DNA of 64,000 nucleotides from Actinoplanes subtropicus (GTDB lineage Bacteria > Actinomycetota > Actinomycetes > Mycobacteriales > Micromonosporaceae). A program made the position numbers and the translations under genes. The stretch covers positions 62,001-126,000 of the forward strand of contig NZ_JOJL01000017.1 of NCBI RefSeq assembly GCF_000721705.1, written 5' to 3'. The notes under the pieces were generated by a model, which was not told the DNA's origin, searched no databases, and saw only the letters and a list, made by a program, of their open reading frames with translations. How positions within the stretch are numbered: position 1 is the stretch's first letter; the number at the start of each line of letters is the position of its first letter. Below are positions 16,769 through 24,979 of the stretch, in pieces.

Positions 16769-18700
16769 TCAGATCAGTTCCGGATCCTGCCGCACGCACA
16801 GCAGGGTTGGTCCGTCCGCCGCGAACAGGCGTGCCATGGCGGATTCGAGTTCGTCCGCGCGGGTGACGCTGATGCCGGCGGCGCCGCACAACCGCGCGTA
16901 CTGTGCCCAGTCCGGGTTGACCAGCGAGGTGTGCCAGACCGGGAAGTCCTCGGCCCGCTGCTCCTTGGCGATCTTGCCGAGCGAGCCGTTGTCGAGCAGC
17001 ACATGCTTGATCGGGATCCGGTACTTGACCGCCGTGGTGAGCTCGGTGGCGTACTGGCCGAACCCGCCGTCGCCGGTGACCGCCACGATCGGGCGGTTCG
17101 GCGCGGCGGCCCAGGCGCCCAGCGCCGCCGGGTAGCCGAAGCCGATCGACCCCAGGTAGCCGGACATCAGCACCGGCTGGCCGGCCGATTCCAGATAGCG
17201 GCCCAGCGAGTAGGCGTGGTTGCCGACATCGACGGCGACCACGGCGTCCGGCGGCAGGTGCCGGGACAGGGCGTCGAACACCGCCGCCGCGGAAACACCC
17301 CGGCCGCGGTCGTCGGCGGCGCGGCGGGCCTTTTCCGCCCGCCAGATCGCCCACCGTGCGGCGACATCGGGGCGCTGGTCGACGGCCTTGGTGTCGCCCA
17401 GATCCGCCAGCAGCGCGGTCAGGGTCAACCGGGCGTCACCGAGCACCGGACAGGTGACCGGGTGGAAGCGGCCGATGGCCGCGTGGTCGTCGTCGATCTG
17501 CACGATCGGCTTGTACGCGGCCACGCCGGTGTGGTTGGCGAACGACGCACCGACGACGATCAGCAGGTCGGCCTCGTTCATCAGCCAGCTGGCCACCGGG
17601 GTGCCGCTGCGGCCCAGCACGCCGGCGCCCAGCGGGTGGGTGTCCGGGATCAGGCCCTTGGCCTTGAACGTGGTCAGCACCGGCGCGTTCAGCCGCTCGG
17701 CGAGCGCGCGGACCTGCTCGGCCGCCGGGCGGGCCCCGTGCCCGACGATGATCACCGGGCGGGCGGCGGCGCGGATCAGCTCGGCGGCCGCCTCCAGGGC
17801 CTGCTCGCCCGGGCGGAACGAGCGGTCGGACAGCCGCCCGTCCGGGCGGGCCGCCGCGGCCTGGCTGGGTTGGGTCTGTACCTCGTCCGGCAGCACCAGG
17901 TGCGCGACGCCGCGGGCGTCGGTCGCGTGTTTGACCGCCAGCGCCGCCAGTTCGGCGTGGTCGGCTCCGGTGTGCACGGTGGTCGTCCACGCGGCGACGT
18001 CGCGGAAGACCGCGGACAGGTCGAGGTCCTGGAACGCGCCGCGGCCCAGCACCGACGAGGGGACCTGGCCGGAGATGGCCACCACCGGCGACTGGTCCAG
18101 CTTCGCGTCGTACAGGCCGGTGAGCAGGTTCGTCGACCCCGGCCCGGCGATCGCAAAACAGGCCGCGGGGTGTCCGGTCAATTTGCCGTACGCGCTGGCG
18201 GCGAACGCGGCGGCGCCCTCGTGCCGAATACCGATGTAGGTGAGCTCGCCGCGCTGTTCGGCGCGGCGCATCGCGTCGGCGAAGCCGAGGTTGGAGTGGC
18301 CCACCATCCCGAACACATGGGTGACCCCGTGCGCGACGAGCGTCTCCACCAGCACGTCGGCGACGCTCCGGGCCGGCTCGGGCGGATCCGGCAACTGTAC
18401 GTAGACCCCGTCCGGGCGTTCCTGGACCGGGTACCCGGCCACGCTGTCCCCGAATCCCTCCGGCGGGGCACCGGTGATCGGGTCGTAGTCGTAGCCGTGC
18501 CAGGGGCAGCGCAGCCACCCGTTCTCGATGGAACCCTCACCCAGCGGGCCGCCCTGATGCGGGCAACGGTTGTCCAGCGCGCCCAGGCGCAGCCCACAGC
18601 GCGCCAGCGCGATGGTCCGCCCGTCCACCACCACGCTGCGGACCCGTCCGTCGTCCGGCACATCGGTCGGATCGATCCGGTGCCAGTCGTCCGTGCTCAT
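16769..18700 (-). CDS. Fusion of Rieske [2Fe-2S] domain and ThDP-dependent (pyruvate oxidase/acetolactate synthase-like) enzyme
   Basis: 643 residues in one unbroken frame. Residues 1-105 are a Rieske ferredoxin domain with both cluster ligand pairs: C46-P-H48 (NRCPHQGGPLG) and C65-x-x-H68 (RCPWHGYDYD). Residues 112-643 are a complete thiamine-diphosphate enzyme. It has catalytic Glu161 in GIRHEGAAAFAAS, GPGSTNLLTGLYDAKLDQSP, a central domain (ARPVIIVGHGAR), and the ThDP/Mg motif GDGG (543-546) with Asn571 in LLDNGS. The domain order suggests direct electron transfer to or from the 2-oxo-acid reaction centre, as in pyruvate oxidases that pass electrons to carriers; this is inference. A cytoplasmic hypothetical gene follows 19 bp downstream. 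Upstream is a shared divergent promoter with a CGTTACA inverted repeat. Confidence 0.85.
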   Translation of the reverse strand: MSTDDWHRIDPTDVPDDGRVRSVVVDGRTIALARCGLRLGALDNRCPHQGGPLGEGSIENGWLRCPWHGYDYDPITGAPPEGFGDSVAGYPVQERPDGVYVQLPDPPEPARSVADVLVETLVAHGVTHVFGMVGHSNLGFADAMRRAEQRGELTYIGIRHEGAAAFAASAYGKLTGHPAACFAIAGPGSTNLLTGLYDAKLDQSPVVAISGQVPSSVLGRGAFQDLDLSAVFRDVAAWTTTVHTGADHAELAALAVKHATDARGVAHLVLPDEVQTQPSQAAAARPDGRLSDRSFRPGEQALEAAAELIRAAARPVIIVGHGARPAAEQVRALAERLNAPVLTTFKAKGLIPDTHPLGAGVLGRSGTPVASWLMNEADLLIVVGASFANHTGVAAYKPIVQIDDDHAAIGRFHPVTCPVLGDARLTLTALLADLGDTKAVDQRPDVAARWAIWRAEKARRAADDRGRGVSAAAVFDALSRHLPPDAVVAVDVGNHAYSLGRYLESAGQPVLMSGYLGSIGFGYPAALGAWAAAPNRPIVAVTGDGGFGQYATELTTAVKYRIPIKHVLLDNGSLGKIAKEQRAEDFPVWHTSLVNPDWAQYARLCGAAGISVTRADELESAMARLFAADGPTLLCVRQDPELI

Positions 18701-18763
18701 GTGCGGCCTCCCATCGGCGTCGGCTTGTGCCGTCTACCGACTCAGTCCAGGGAAAGGGCCGAA

Positions 18764-18788
18764 CGTTACACGCGGCCGGACTGTAACG
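18764..18788. promoter_or_regulatory. CGTTACA-N11-TGTAACG inverted repeat, candidate operator
   Basis: Perfect 7-bp arms (18764-18770 and 18782-18788) in the 116-bp divergent gap between the Rieske-ThDP gene and the small gene at 18817. The second arm ends 28 bases before the ATG at 18817. It could regulate both transcripts. The binding protein is unknown; no regulator lies next to it. Confidence 0.45.
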
Positions 18789-18816
18789 GTGGCCCCGCCC
18801 GCGCAGACAGTGCCGC

Positions 18817-19140
18817 ATGGCTAAGCGACGTTTCGAGATTCTGCTGCCGGCCGAGTTCAACGACGGACGGCTGGTCGCCGACGCGTGTCCGCGATGCGTC
18901 CCCGACTCCCTGGCCGAGGTGGTCGACACCTTCGGCGCGTTCACCTTCCGCCCGGACGCCGCCCTCGGCAGCTGGGCCGCCGACGGCCAACGCTACGACG
19001 ACCGGCTGTACGCCGTGATCGTCGATGTCGACGACACCGCCGACCACCGGGCGTGGATCTGCCACCTCAAGGCGCACCTGCTGCAGCGCTTCGACCAACT
19101 GGAGATCTACGTGACCAGCTACCCCGTCGAGGTGCACTGA
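18817..19140 (+). CDS. Small conserved hypothetical protein, coupled to CPA2 antiporter
   Basis: 107 residues, starting MAKRRFEILLPAEFNDGRLV. It is soluble, acidic in the middle (VIVDVDDTADHRAWICHLKA) and ends LEIYVTSYPVEVH. Two Cys near residues 24 and 27 (ADACPRCVPDSL) form a CxxC pair. No family recognised. The stop codon (19138-19140) is one base before the ATG of the antiporter gene at 19142, so the two are translationally coupled and the protein may act with or regulate the transporter. Confidence 0.65.
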   Translation: MAKRRFEILLPAEFNDGRLVADACPRCVPDSLAEVVDTFGAFTFRPDAALGSWAADGQRYDDRLYAVIVDVDDTADHRAWICHLKAHLLQRFDQLEIYVTSYPVEVH

Positions 19141-19141
19141 G

Positions 19142-20374
19142 ATGCCTGACGTGTCGTTCACCAACCTACTGATCATCACGGTGGTCGCGGTGGCCGCGCC
19201 GCTGGCGGTCGGATTCGCACCCCGGCTGCGGGCGCCCGCCGTGGTGCTGGAGATCGGCGCCGGGATCGTGCTCGGGCCCTCCGTGCTCGGCTGGCTCCGG
19301 GTTGACCTGCCCGTACAAATCCTGGCCCTGTTCGGTCTGGCGTTCCTGCTGTTCCTCGCCGGCCTGGAGATAGACGTCCGCGGCCTGCGCGGGCGGGTGC
19401 TCCTGCTGGCCGGGCTCGGCTACCTGATGACCGTGCTGTTGGGTGTCGCCGCCGGGTTGGGGTTCCACGCGGTCGGCTGGGTCGGCCAGCCCCTGCTGCT
19501 CGCGATCGCCTTGTCGGCCACCTCGCTGGGCCTGGTGGTGCCGGTACTCAAGGACGCCGGCCTGGTCGACAGCCAGGTCGGGCAGACCGTGGTGGCGGCG
19601 GCCAGCGTGGCCGATTTCGCGGCGATCATCCTGCTGTCGTTGTTCTTCTCCACCGCCGGCGCCAGCACCGGCGCCAAACTCGTCCTTCTGGTCGCGTTCG
19701 CGGCGGTGGTGGCCGCCACCGGCCTTACCGTGCGCCTGGCCGGCCGGTCCCGCCGGCTGGGTGACGTGCTGGTCCGGTTGCAGGACACCACGGCGGAAAT
19801 CCGCATACGGTTCGCCGTCGTGTTGCTGGTCGGGTTCACCGCCCTGGCCCTGCGCTTCGGGCTGGAGAGCATCCTCGGCGCGTTCCTGGCCGGTGCGATG
19901 GTCGGCCTCCTCGACCGGGACACCCGTTCGCACCCCCACTTCCGGACCAAGCTCGAGGCGATCGGGTACGGGTTCCTGGTGCCCGTGTTCTTCATCAGCA
20001 GCGGCGTCCGCCTGGACCTCAGCGGCCTGCTCGCCCACCCCGCGGCGTTGGCCCGGGTGCCGATGTTCCTGCTCGCCCTGCTCGTGGTCCGCGGCCTGCC
20101 CGCGCTGCTGGCCCTGCGCCGTGACGGCCGGCGCGCGACCGCCGCGATCGGGCTGTTGCAAGCCACGTCGCTGCCGTTCCTGGTGACCGCGACACAGATT
20201 GGCATGACGCTCGGCAAGATCAGTACGGTGACCGGCGCTGCCCTGGTCGTTGCCGGCCTGCTGTCGGTGCTGATCTTCCCGCTGGCAGCCCTCGGCCTGC
20301 TCCGGGGCCAACCCGCGCCCGAGCGTATCGGTGACTCCCCGACGCCCGTAGTCCGCCTCGTGGAGCAGACATGA
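19142..20374 (+). CDS. Cation:proton antiporter, CPA2 (KefB/NapA-like) family
   Basis: 410 residues, 12 or so hydrophobic helices. Family features: RAPAVVLEIGAGIVLGPSVL near the N-terminus, FLAGLEIDVRGLRGR, then a discontinuous-helix region SATSLGLVVPVLKDAGLVDS and the ion-binding helix VAAASVADFAAIILLSLFFS, where an Asp (VADF) is expected at the exchange site. There is no C-terminal RCK/TrkA-N domain, so it is of the short type. It exchanges Na+ or K+ for H+ at the cytoplasmic membrane. It is the second gene of a two-gene unit with the small protein at 18817, divergent from the Rieske-ThDP operon. Confidence 0.85.
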   Translation: MPDVSFTNLLIITVVAVAAPLAVGFAPRLRAPAVVLEIGAGIVLGPSVLGWLRVDLPVQILALFGLAFLLFLAGLEIDVRGLRGRVLLLAGLGYLMTVLLGVAAGLGFHAVGWVGQPLLLAIALSATSLGLVVPVLKDAGLVDSQVGQTVVAAASVADFAAIILLSLFFSTAGASTGAKLVLLVAFAAVVAATGLTVRLAGRSRRLGDVLVRLQDTTAEIRIRFAVVLLVGFTALALRFGLESILGAFLAGAMVGLLDRDTRSHPHFRTKLEAIGYGFLVPVFFISSGVRLDLSGLLAHPAALARVPMFLLALLVVRGLPALLALRRDGRRATAAIGLLQATSLPFLVTATQIGMTLGKISTVTGAALVVAGLLSVLIFPLAALGLLRGQPAPERIGDSPTPVVRLVEQT

Positions 20375-20496
20375 GCGTGCGACGGTGCGGGACGGCCGCC
20401 TCGACGACGCCGGCCTGACGGCGCCTGAGGCGCGTGATCCGCGCGCTCGCCCAACAGCGACCTCACCGGAGCGCAGCCCGTCGTGCCTTGGGGCAA

Positions 20497-21332
20497 TCAT
20501 CTAGCGGCCTCTGTATCTGGCAGGACGACGACGGCGAGCGTGCCGGCGGCGTCGTCGGGCATGCGGATCTCCAGGCGCAGGCCCGTGCTGTCGACGATCA
20601 GGGTGTAGCGGCCGAACGAGCAGCACCGGTACTCCGCGGCGGCGAGCCGGCCCAGGGTGCCAGCGAGGTCGACGTCGAACTCGAACCGCAGCGTCACCCC
20701 GGCGGCGGTGTCGGGCAGCGGGTCGCGGCGTTCGACGCGGCCGAGGGCTTCCTGCCACGCGCCGATCCGTTGGTGCACGTCGCCGCCGTCGGCGACGAGG
20801 TCACATGCCAACTCGGCCTCATCCGGGAAGTGATAGGCGGCACCCGCCGCGGCCAGCGCTGTGGCGCATCCGCAGCCATCGCCGGATGGCCCGTCGTACG
20901 GCGCCGCGGTCAGGGCGGCGGTCACGGACTGCAGCCGGGCCGCGTCCTCGGACAGCCGGGCGCTGCCGCCGATCTCGGTCGCCCAGGCTGCGGTGCCGGG
21001 TCCGGCCCGACAGCCTGCCGGTTGTGCTCGGCGATGTCGGCCTCCACCTGCTCCAGGCGGGCGGTGACCGCGTCGGCCAGATGTTGCCGCGTGGTGGTGT
21101 AGTCGCTGTTACGCCAGCCGGTCGCCAGGGCGCCGAGCATGTCGGCGTCGAAGCCGAGGTCGTCGGCGCCGGCCAGCGTCCGGGCGATGCTCGCCTCGCC
21201 GGGCGGATAGCCGAGATGGTCGCCATCGCGGGCCGTGGGCAACAGCCCGGCGTCGGCGAACCCCTGCAGCCGTGCTACGGGAATCCCGCAGCGGGCGGAC
21301 AACTCGGCGAGGTCCAGCAGAGCGGTGGTCAC
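20497..21332 (-). pseudogene. MerR-like regulator with CCS-motif C-terminal domain, frameshifted
   Basis: A GTG at 21332 starts LLDLAELSARCGIPVARLQG, a MerR-type helix-turn-helix continued by FADAGLLPTARDGDHLGYPP and a helix TARLEQVEADIAEHNRQAVG. Near 21000 the frame is lost. Continuation is found in another frame (GTAAWATEIGGSARLSEDAA, then SVTAALTAAPYDGPSGDGCG) to the stop at 20497. The C-terminal half contains AAEYRCCSFGRYTLIVDSTG, a domain also present in the upstream gene (21330-21675). So a DNA-binding domain is fused to a copy of its neighbour's domain. The paired cysteines suggest metal sensing, which is inference. A one-base indel, real or a read error, breaks it. Confidence 0.65.
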
Positions 21333-21675
21333 GGCGTCGCCCCGTGGAGACGGCGCTCGCGCGCTGGGCCAGGGCGCCGAGTACGTCGGCGGGGGCGGTC
21401 GGGACCTCGATGTCGAGGACCACCGCCTCGCCCTCTGTGGCCGGTTGCTCGGTGGTGGTGAAGGTGAAGTACGAGCAGCACCCGGTCTCGCGCGTGGCCA
21501 GCTCCTGCATCCGGGCCGCCAGCCCGGCCGGGCCGGCCAGATGCAACCGGGCCCGGGTGGCGTCGACCGCGTCGACCCGGCGTACCGCAGTGGCGAACAG
21601 GTCATCGAACTCGGCCAGCCGCAACGGCCGTTCGGCGGTGGGCAGCGTGCATGAGTCGGGAACGTCGCACGACAT
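21330..21675 (-). pseudogene. Small CCS-motif protein, coupled to MerR-like regulator
   Basis: ATG 21675 with AAGGAG upstream. The protein reads MSCDVPDSCTLPTAERPLRL, then EFDDLFATAVRRVDAVDATR, ATRETGCCSYFTFTTTEQPA and EAVVLDIEVPTAPADVLGAL. It has the same fold as the C-terminal half of the MerR-like protein (GCCSYFTF versus RCCSFGRY). In its own frame there is no stop until 21109. With a one-base correction near 21350 it would end in TGA at 21331-21329, overlapping the GTG start of the regulator as GTGA, the layout expected for a coupled pair. I therefore infer a frameshift close to its C-terminus. The function is unknown; cysteine-pair metal binding is possible. Confidence 0.55.
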
Positions 21676-21861
21676 CACAGGCTCCTTCGAGCAGCTGATT
21701 CCGGCGCCGGTGCGGCGCTGTCTACTCGGCGGTAAACCTGTACCTAGGTACCGGATGCAAGGGCGAATCTCCTCATCGCGGAATCCGGCAACTCTGCGCG
21801 ATCGCCACATGTAGTTCACGTCCTGGTGCCGGGGCTCGGCGCTTGGGGTGCAGGATGAGGT

Positions 21862-22305
21862 GTGGCTGTCGACGTCCTGACCGAAATCGTGATCGACCGT
21901 CCGTGTACGGAGGTGGCGGCGTACGCGGGTGACCCGTCGAACGCGCCGCGGTGGTACGTGAACATCGAGTCGGTGGTGTGGCGGACTCCCGAGCCGGTGG
22001 CGGTCGGCTCGCGGATGGATTTCGTGGCGCGGTTCCTCGGCCGGCGGTTGGCGTATACGTACGAGGTGGTGGAGTTGGTGTCGGGTGAGCGGTTGGTGAT
22101 GCGGACCGCTCAGGGGCCGTTCCCGATGGAGACCACCTACACCTGGCAGCCGGTCGACGCGGACCGCACCCGGATGACCCTGCGCAATCGGGGCGAGCCA
22201 GCCGGGTTCGCGAAGGTCACCGCGCCGGTGATGGCGGCCGCGATGCGCCGCGCCAACCAGAAGGACCTGGTGAACCTGAAACGGATCCTGGAGCGGTCCC
22301 ACTGA
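21862..22305 (+). CDS. SRPBCC-family (polyketide cyclase/START-like) protein
   Basis: 147 residues from GTG 21862. The helix-grip pattern is clear: VLTEIVIDRPCTEVAAYAGD, PSNAPRWYVNIESVVWRTPE, GSRMDFVARFLGRRLAYTYE, ERLVMRTAQGPFPMETTYTW and a C-terminal helix VMAAAMRRANQKDLVNLKRI. This resembles the Polyketide_cyc2-type SRPBCC proteins. It probably binds a small hydrophobic ligand in the cytoplasm. It stands alone between a regulator pair on the left and a sigma factor gene on the right, so context gives no substrate. Confidence 0.8.
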   Translation: MAVDVLTEIVIDRPCTEVAAYAGDPSNAPRWYVNIESVVWRTPEPVAVGSRMDFVARFLGRRLAYTYEVVELVSGERLVMRTAQGPFPMETTYTWQPVDADRTRMTLRNRGEPAGFAKVTAPVMAAAMRRANQKDLVNLKRILERSH

Positions 22306-22376
22306 CGCGGTCGTCGCAGGCCTTGTGTACGCGCGAGCGTCCGCAGGGCATCTCCGCGTCCCGCAGGCGGGCCGGC

Positions 22377-23354
22377 TCAGCGCGCGGTGGGTAGGTCGAA
22401 GGCGGCGAACAGTGTCGCGTCGGGGAAGCCGGTGATGGTGGTGACCTGGCCACCTTCGACAGTGAGGACCATGATGCCGTAGCCGCGGCAGTCGCCGGTG
22501 TCGTCGGGCAGGTAGGCGGCCAGGGCGGGGTGGCCGTTGGCGCGGGTCTCGACGAGTTGGATGAGGTCGAGTCGGCCGTCGGCGGGCACGGTGGCGAAGA
22601 ACTCGGCCACCGCGTCCCGGCCGGTGATGAGGATCTCCTGGGGTGGCATGTGCAGGGTGGCGTCGTCGCGTAACAGCGCTGCGAGGGTGGGGATGTCCCG
22701 CGCGTGCCAGGCTCGCAGGAACGCGTCGACGACCTGGCGTTCCCGGGCGCTGTGCGGCCGTGTCGCCGGTGACGCGGCTGCGGTGCGGGGTTGGGCGAGG
22801 GTGGCGCGGGCGCGTTGTAGGGCGCTGTTGACCGCGGGGACGGTGGTGTCGAGCAGGTCGGCGACCTGCTGGGCGGGCCAGCCGAGGACCTCGCGCAGGA
22901 TGAGCACGGCCCGTTGGGTGCCGGGCAGCAGTTGCAGGGCGGCGATGAAGGCGAGGGCGACGCTTTCGCGGCGGTCGACGATAGCTGCCGGGTCGGCGTC
23001 GGGATCGGTGAGCTGGTCGAGCAGGGCGTCCGGGTAGGGCTGCAGCCAGGCCACGTCGAGGGTCGTGGTGATCGGTTCCCGGCCGCGCCGGTTGATCGTC
23101 TTGAGGCAGGTGGTGGTCGCGATCCGGTACAGCCAGTGCCGCAGCGGCGCCCGGCCCTCGTACCCGCCGAGGCCCTGCCAGGCGCGTAGCAGCGTCTCCT
23201 GCAGCGCCTCCTCGGCGTCGTGGTAGGAGCCGAGCATGCGGTAGCTGTGCAGGTGCAGCGCCCGCAGGTGCGGAGCCATCAGGGCCTCGAACGCGGCGTT
23301 GTCGCCGGTCCGGGCCGCGTCCAGCAGTGCGCTGGAGTTCGTCTGCACGCTCAC
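22377..23354 (-). CDS. ECF sigma factor with SnoaL-like C-terminal domain (SigG/SigX5 type)
   Basis: 325 residues from GTG 23354; ATG 23405 is possible but the family normally starts at SVQTNSSALLDAARTGDNAA. Sigma region 2 is LHLHSYRMLGSYHDAEEALQ followed by ETLLRAWQGLGGYEGRAPLR. Region 4 is LPGTQRAVLILREVLGWPAQ followed by QVADLLDTTVPAVNSALQRA. The last 120 residues are a SnoaL-like fold (VDAFLRAWHARDIPTLAALL ... VPADGRLDLIQLVETRANG), typical of SigG/TIGR02960 sigma factors, in which it modulates activity in place of an anti-sigma factor. It would direct RNA polymerase to a stress regulon. No target promoter is visible. The gene is divergent from a glyoxalase-like gene. Confidence 0.85.
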   Translation of the reverse strand: MSVQTNSSALLDAARTGDNAAFEALMAPHLRALHLHSYRMLGSYHDAEEALQETLLRAWQGLGGYEGRAPLRHWLYRIATTTCLKTINRRGREPITTTLDVAWLQPYPDALLDQLTDPDADPAAIVDRRESVALAFIAALQLLPGTQRAVLILREVLGWPAQQVADLLDTTVPAVNSALQRARATLAQPRTAAASPATRPHSARERQVVDAFLRAWHARDIPTLAALLRDDATLHMPPQEILITGRDAVAEFFATVPADGRLDLIQLVETRANGHPALAAYLPDDTGDCRGYGIMVLTVEGGQVTTITGFPDATLFAAFDLPTAR

Positions 23355-23456
23355 CCGGACACGGTAGCGCCGGGGTGCGATAAGACCGATGAGTTGGCCG
23401 CCCATTGGGGATCAATCGGTGGTGAAAGCAGGTCCGGAATTGGGAGAGGGATGTCG

Positions 23457-23804
23457 ATGAGCGCACCGTTCGTGTGGTTCGACCTGACCGCCGCTGATGG
23501 TCGTGGTGTGGGCGAGTTCTACCAGGAGCTGTTCGGCTGGACGGTCGGCCCCGGCGCCGGCGACTATGCCGGCTGGTTCACCGACGATGGCCAGCCGTGG
23601 GCGGGTGTCGTCCCGGCCGGGGCGGTGCCGTCCGGCCGGTGGGTCCCGTATGTCGTGGTCGATGACCTCGACGCCGCGACGAAGCAGGCGGTCGCCCTGG
23701 GCGGCCGGGTCGTGCGGGCCGCCACCGCCGGCCCGGCGGGCACTTCGGTTTTGGTCGCCGACCCAGGCGACGCGCTGGTTGCGTTGTTCGTGCCGGCGAG
23801 CTGA
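23457..23804 (+). CDS. VOC-family (glyoxalase/bleomycin resistance-like) protein
   Basis: 115 residues. ATG 23457 is chosen over ATG 23451 because GAGAGG is then about seven bases upstream. The single VOC domain has FVWFDLTAADGRGVGEFYQE, LFGWTVGPGAGDYAGWFTDD, WVPYVVVDDLDAATKQAVAL and SVLVADPGDALVALFVPAS, the paired beta-alpha-beta-beta-beta units of the fold. Such proteins bind a metal or a small ligand; the exact activity is not readable. It is divergent from the SigX5-type sigma factor (103 bp gap) and may belong to its regulon. Confidence 0.8.
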   Translation: MSAPFVWFDLTAADGRGVGEFYQELFGWTVGPGAGDYAGWFTDDGQPWAGVVPAGAVPSGRWVPYVVVDDLDAATKQAVALGGRVVRAATAGPAGTSVLVADPGDALVALFVPAS

Positions 23805-23886
23805 CCGTCGATTCGCGGGGCCGCGGGGCGAGTCCGCGCGGCCCGGCGACAACCACTGTCCGGGCACGAGCTATCGAGGAGCCACG

Positions 23887-24963
23887 TTGGCGATCACCGG
23901 GGAAGATTTGTTCTGGGAACTCGTCGAGCCGATGTACGCGGATCCCGCGGTACAACGTTCGACGATGATGGGCCTGCCGTGCGTGCGCCTGCACGGCCGG
24001 TTTTTCGCCTCGCTGGACCGCCGCAGCGGGGCGCTCCTGGTCAAGCTGCCCGCCGACCGGGTCCGGCAGATCATTTCCGCGGGTGACGGAGAGGAGTTCG
24101 CACCGGCCGGCCGGGTGTTCCGTGAATGGGTGGCGCTGCCGCGACCGGACCGGGGGCAGTGGCGCCGATTGCTCGCCGAGGCCCGCGACCACGCCGCGGA
24201 CGCCGACGGCGCCGACATCGCGGACCATACGCGTGCCCAGGGGTTTCAGGGCTTCGGCGGTGGTGGGCTGGCCTTTCTGGCCGAGTTGGAACGCGACAAC
24301 ACCAAACGCTGTTTCGGCGCCCATCGTGTCGTCTACCGGCGGGAGCTTCTCGAGCCGGCGAAGGCGTTCGTCGCCGCCCTGGGCCCACAGTTGCAGCAGC
24401 GGGTCTCTGCCGGGCTGCGCGCCGAGCCGCGGGTCGGCGGCAGCCTGTTCCGGATCGCCAACGATCTGCGCTTCGCCCGCGAGCAGCCGCCGTACAAGCC
24501 GCACCTGGACTTCGCGTTCTGGCAAGGCCCCAATGGGCCCCGCCGCGATCCTGCGCTGATCCTGCGCATCACCGGTGCAGAGGTCCTGGTCGGCTGCGGC
24601 GTCATGCCTCGTACCGGCGCGGCGCTGGCGGTGTACCGGACGGCCCTGCGCGACCCCACGGCGGTCGCCGACCTTGATCGGCACGTGAGCGCCCTGGTGG
24701 CCGAGGGGGCCGAGCTGAGCGAGCCGACCCGGCGTCGCCCGCCGGCCGGGTTCGACCCGACCGGGGCGGCAGCCCGGTTCGCCGTACGCGACGGCTGGCA
24801 CGTCACTCGCCGCTACCCGCACCCGGCCGAGATCACCACGGCGGCGCTCGCCGGCTGGTGCGCGGACCGGCTGGCCCCCTTCGGGCCGGTCCTCCTCTGG
24901 CTGACCAGGGCACCCGAGACGTCGCCCGCCGGGAGCCACGCCGCAGCCGGGACGGAGCGTTGA
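23887..24963 (+). CDS. Fusion protein: MmcQ/YjbR-like domain plus DUF2461
   Basis: 358 residues from a TTG at 23887, supported by GAGGAG six bases upstream; no ATG or GTG fits. Residues 1-105 resemble the MmcQ/YjbR-TfoX-like domain (DLFWELVEPMYADPAVQRST, LPCVRLHGRFFASLDRRSGA, LLVKLPADRVRQIISAGDGE). The rest matches DUF2461/TIGR02453: GFQGFGGGGLAFLAELERDN, TKRCFGAHRVVYRRELLEPA, FRIANDLRFAREQPPYKPHL, FAFWQGPNGPRRDPALILRI. Both halves are usually separate proteins of unknown function. The unbroken join suggests they act on the same target. It follows the VOC gene by 82 bp on the same strand, possibly one transcript. Confidence 0.75.
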   Translation: MAITGEDLFWELVEPMYADPAVQRSTMMGLPCVRLHGRFFASLDRRSGALLVKLPADRVRQIISAGDGEEFAPAGRVFREWVALPRPDRGQWRRLLAEARDHAADADGADIADHTRAQGFQGFGGGGLAFLAELERDNTKRCFGAHRVVYRRELLEPAKAFVAALGPQLQQRVSAGLRAEPRVGGSLFRIANDLRFAREQPPYKPHLDFAFWQGPNGPRRDPALILRITGAEVLVGCGVMPRTGAALAVYRTALRDPTAVADLDRHVSALVAEGAELSEPTRRRPPAGFDPTGAAARFAVRDGWHVTRRYPHPAEITTAALAGWCADRLAPFGPVLLWLTRAPETSPAGSHAAAGTER

Positions 24964-24979
24964 TCCGCTCGCCGGCGAT

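Noticed and set aside
16343..19018. An 891-codon open frame on the plus strand
   Set aside because: It is antisense to the hypothetical gene and the Rieske-ThDP gene, whose motifs are unambiguous; the frame has Arg/Val/Gly-rich shadow composition and no recognisable domain.
21109..23466. A 785-codon open frame on the minus strand
   Set aside because: It only strings together a shadow of the sigma-factor gene (22377-23354), noncoding DNA and the small CCS-motif protein; only the last of these is real in that frame.
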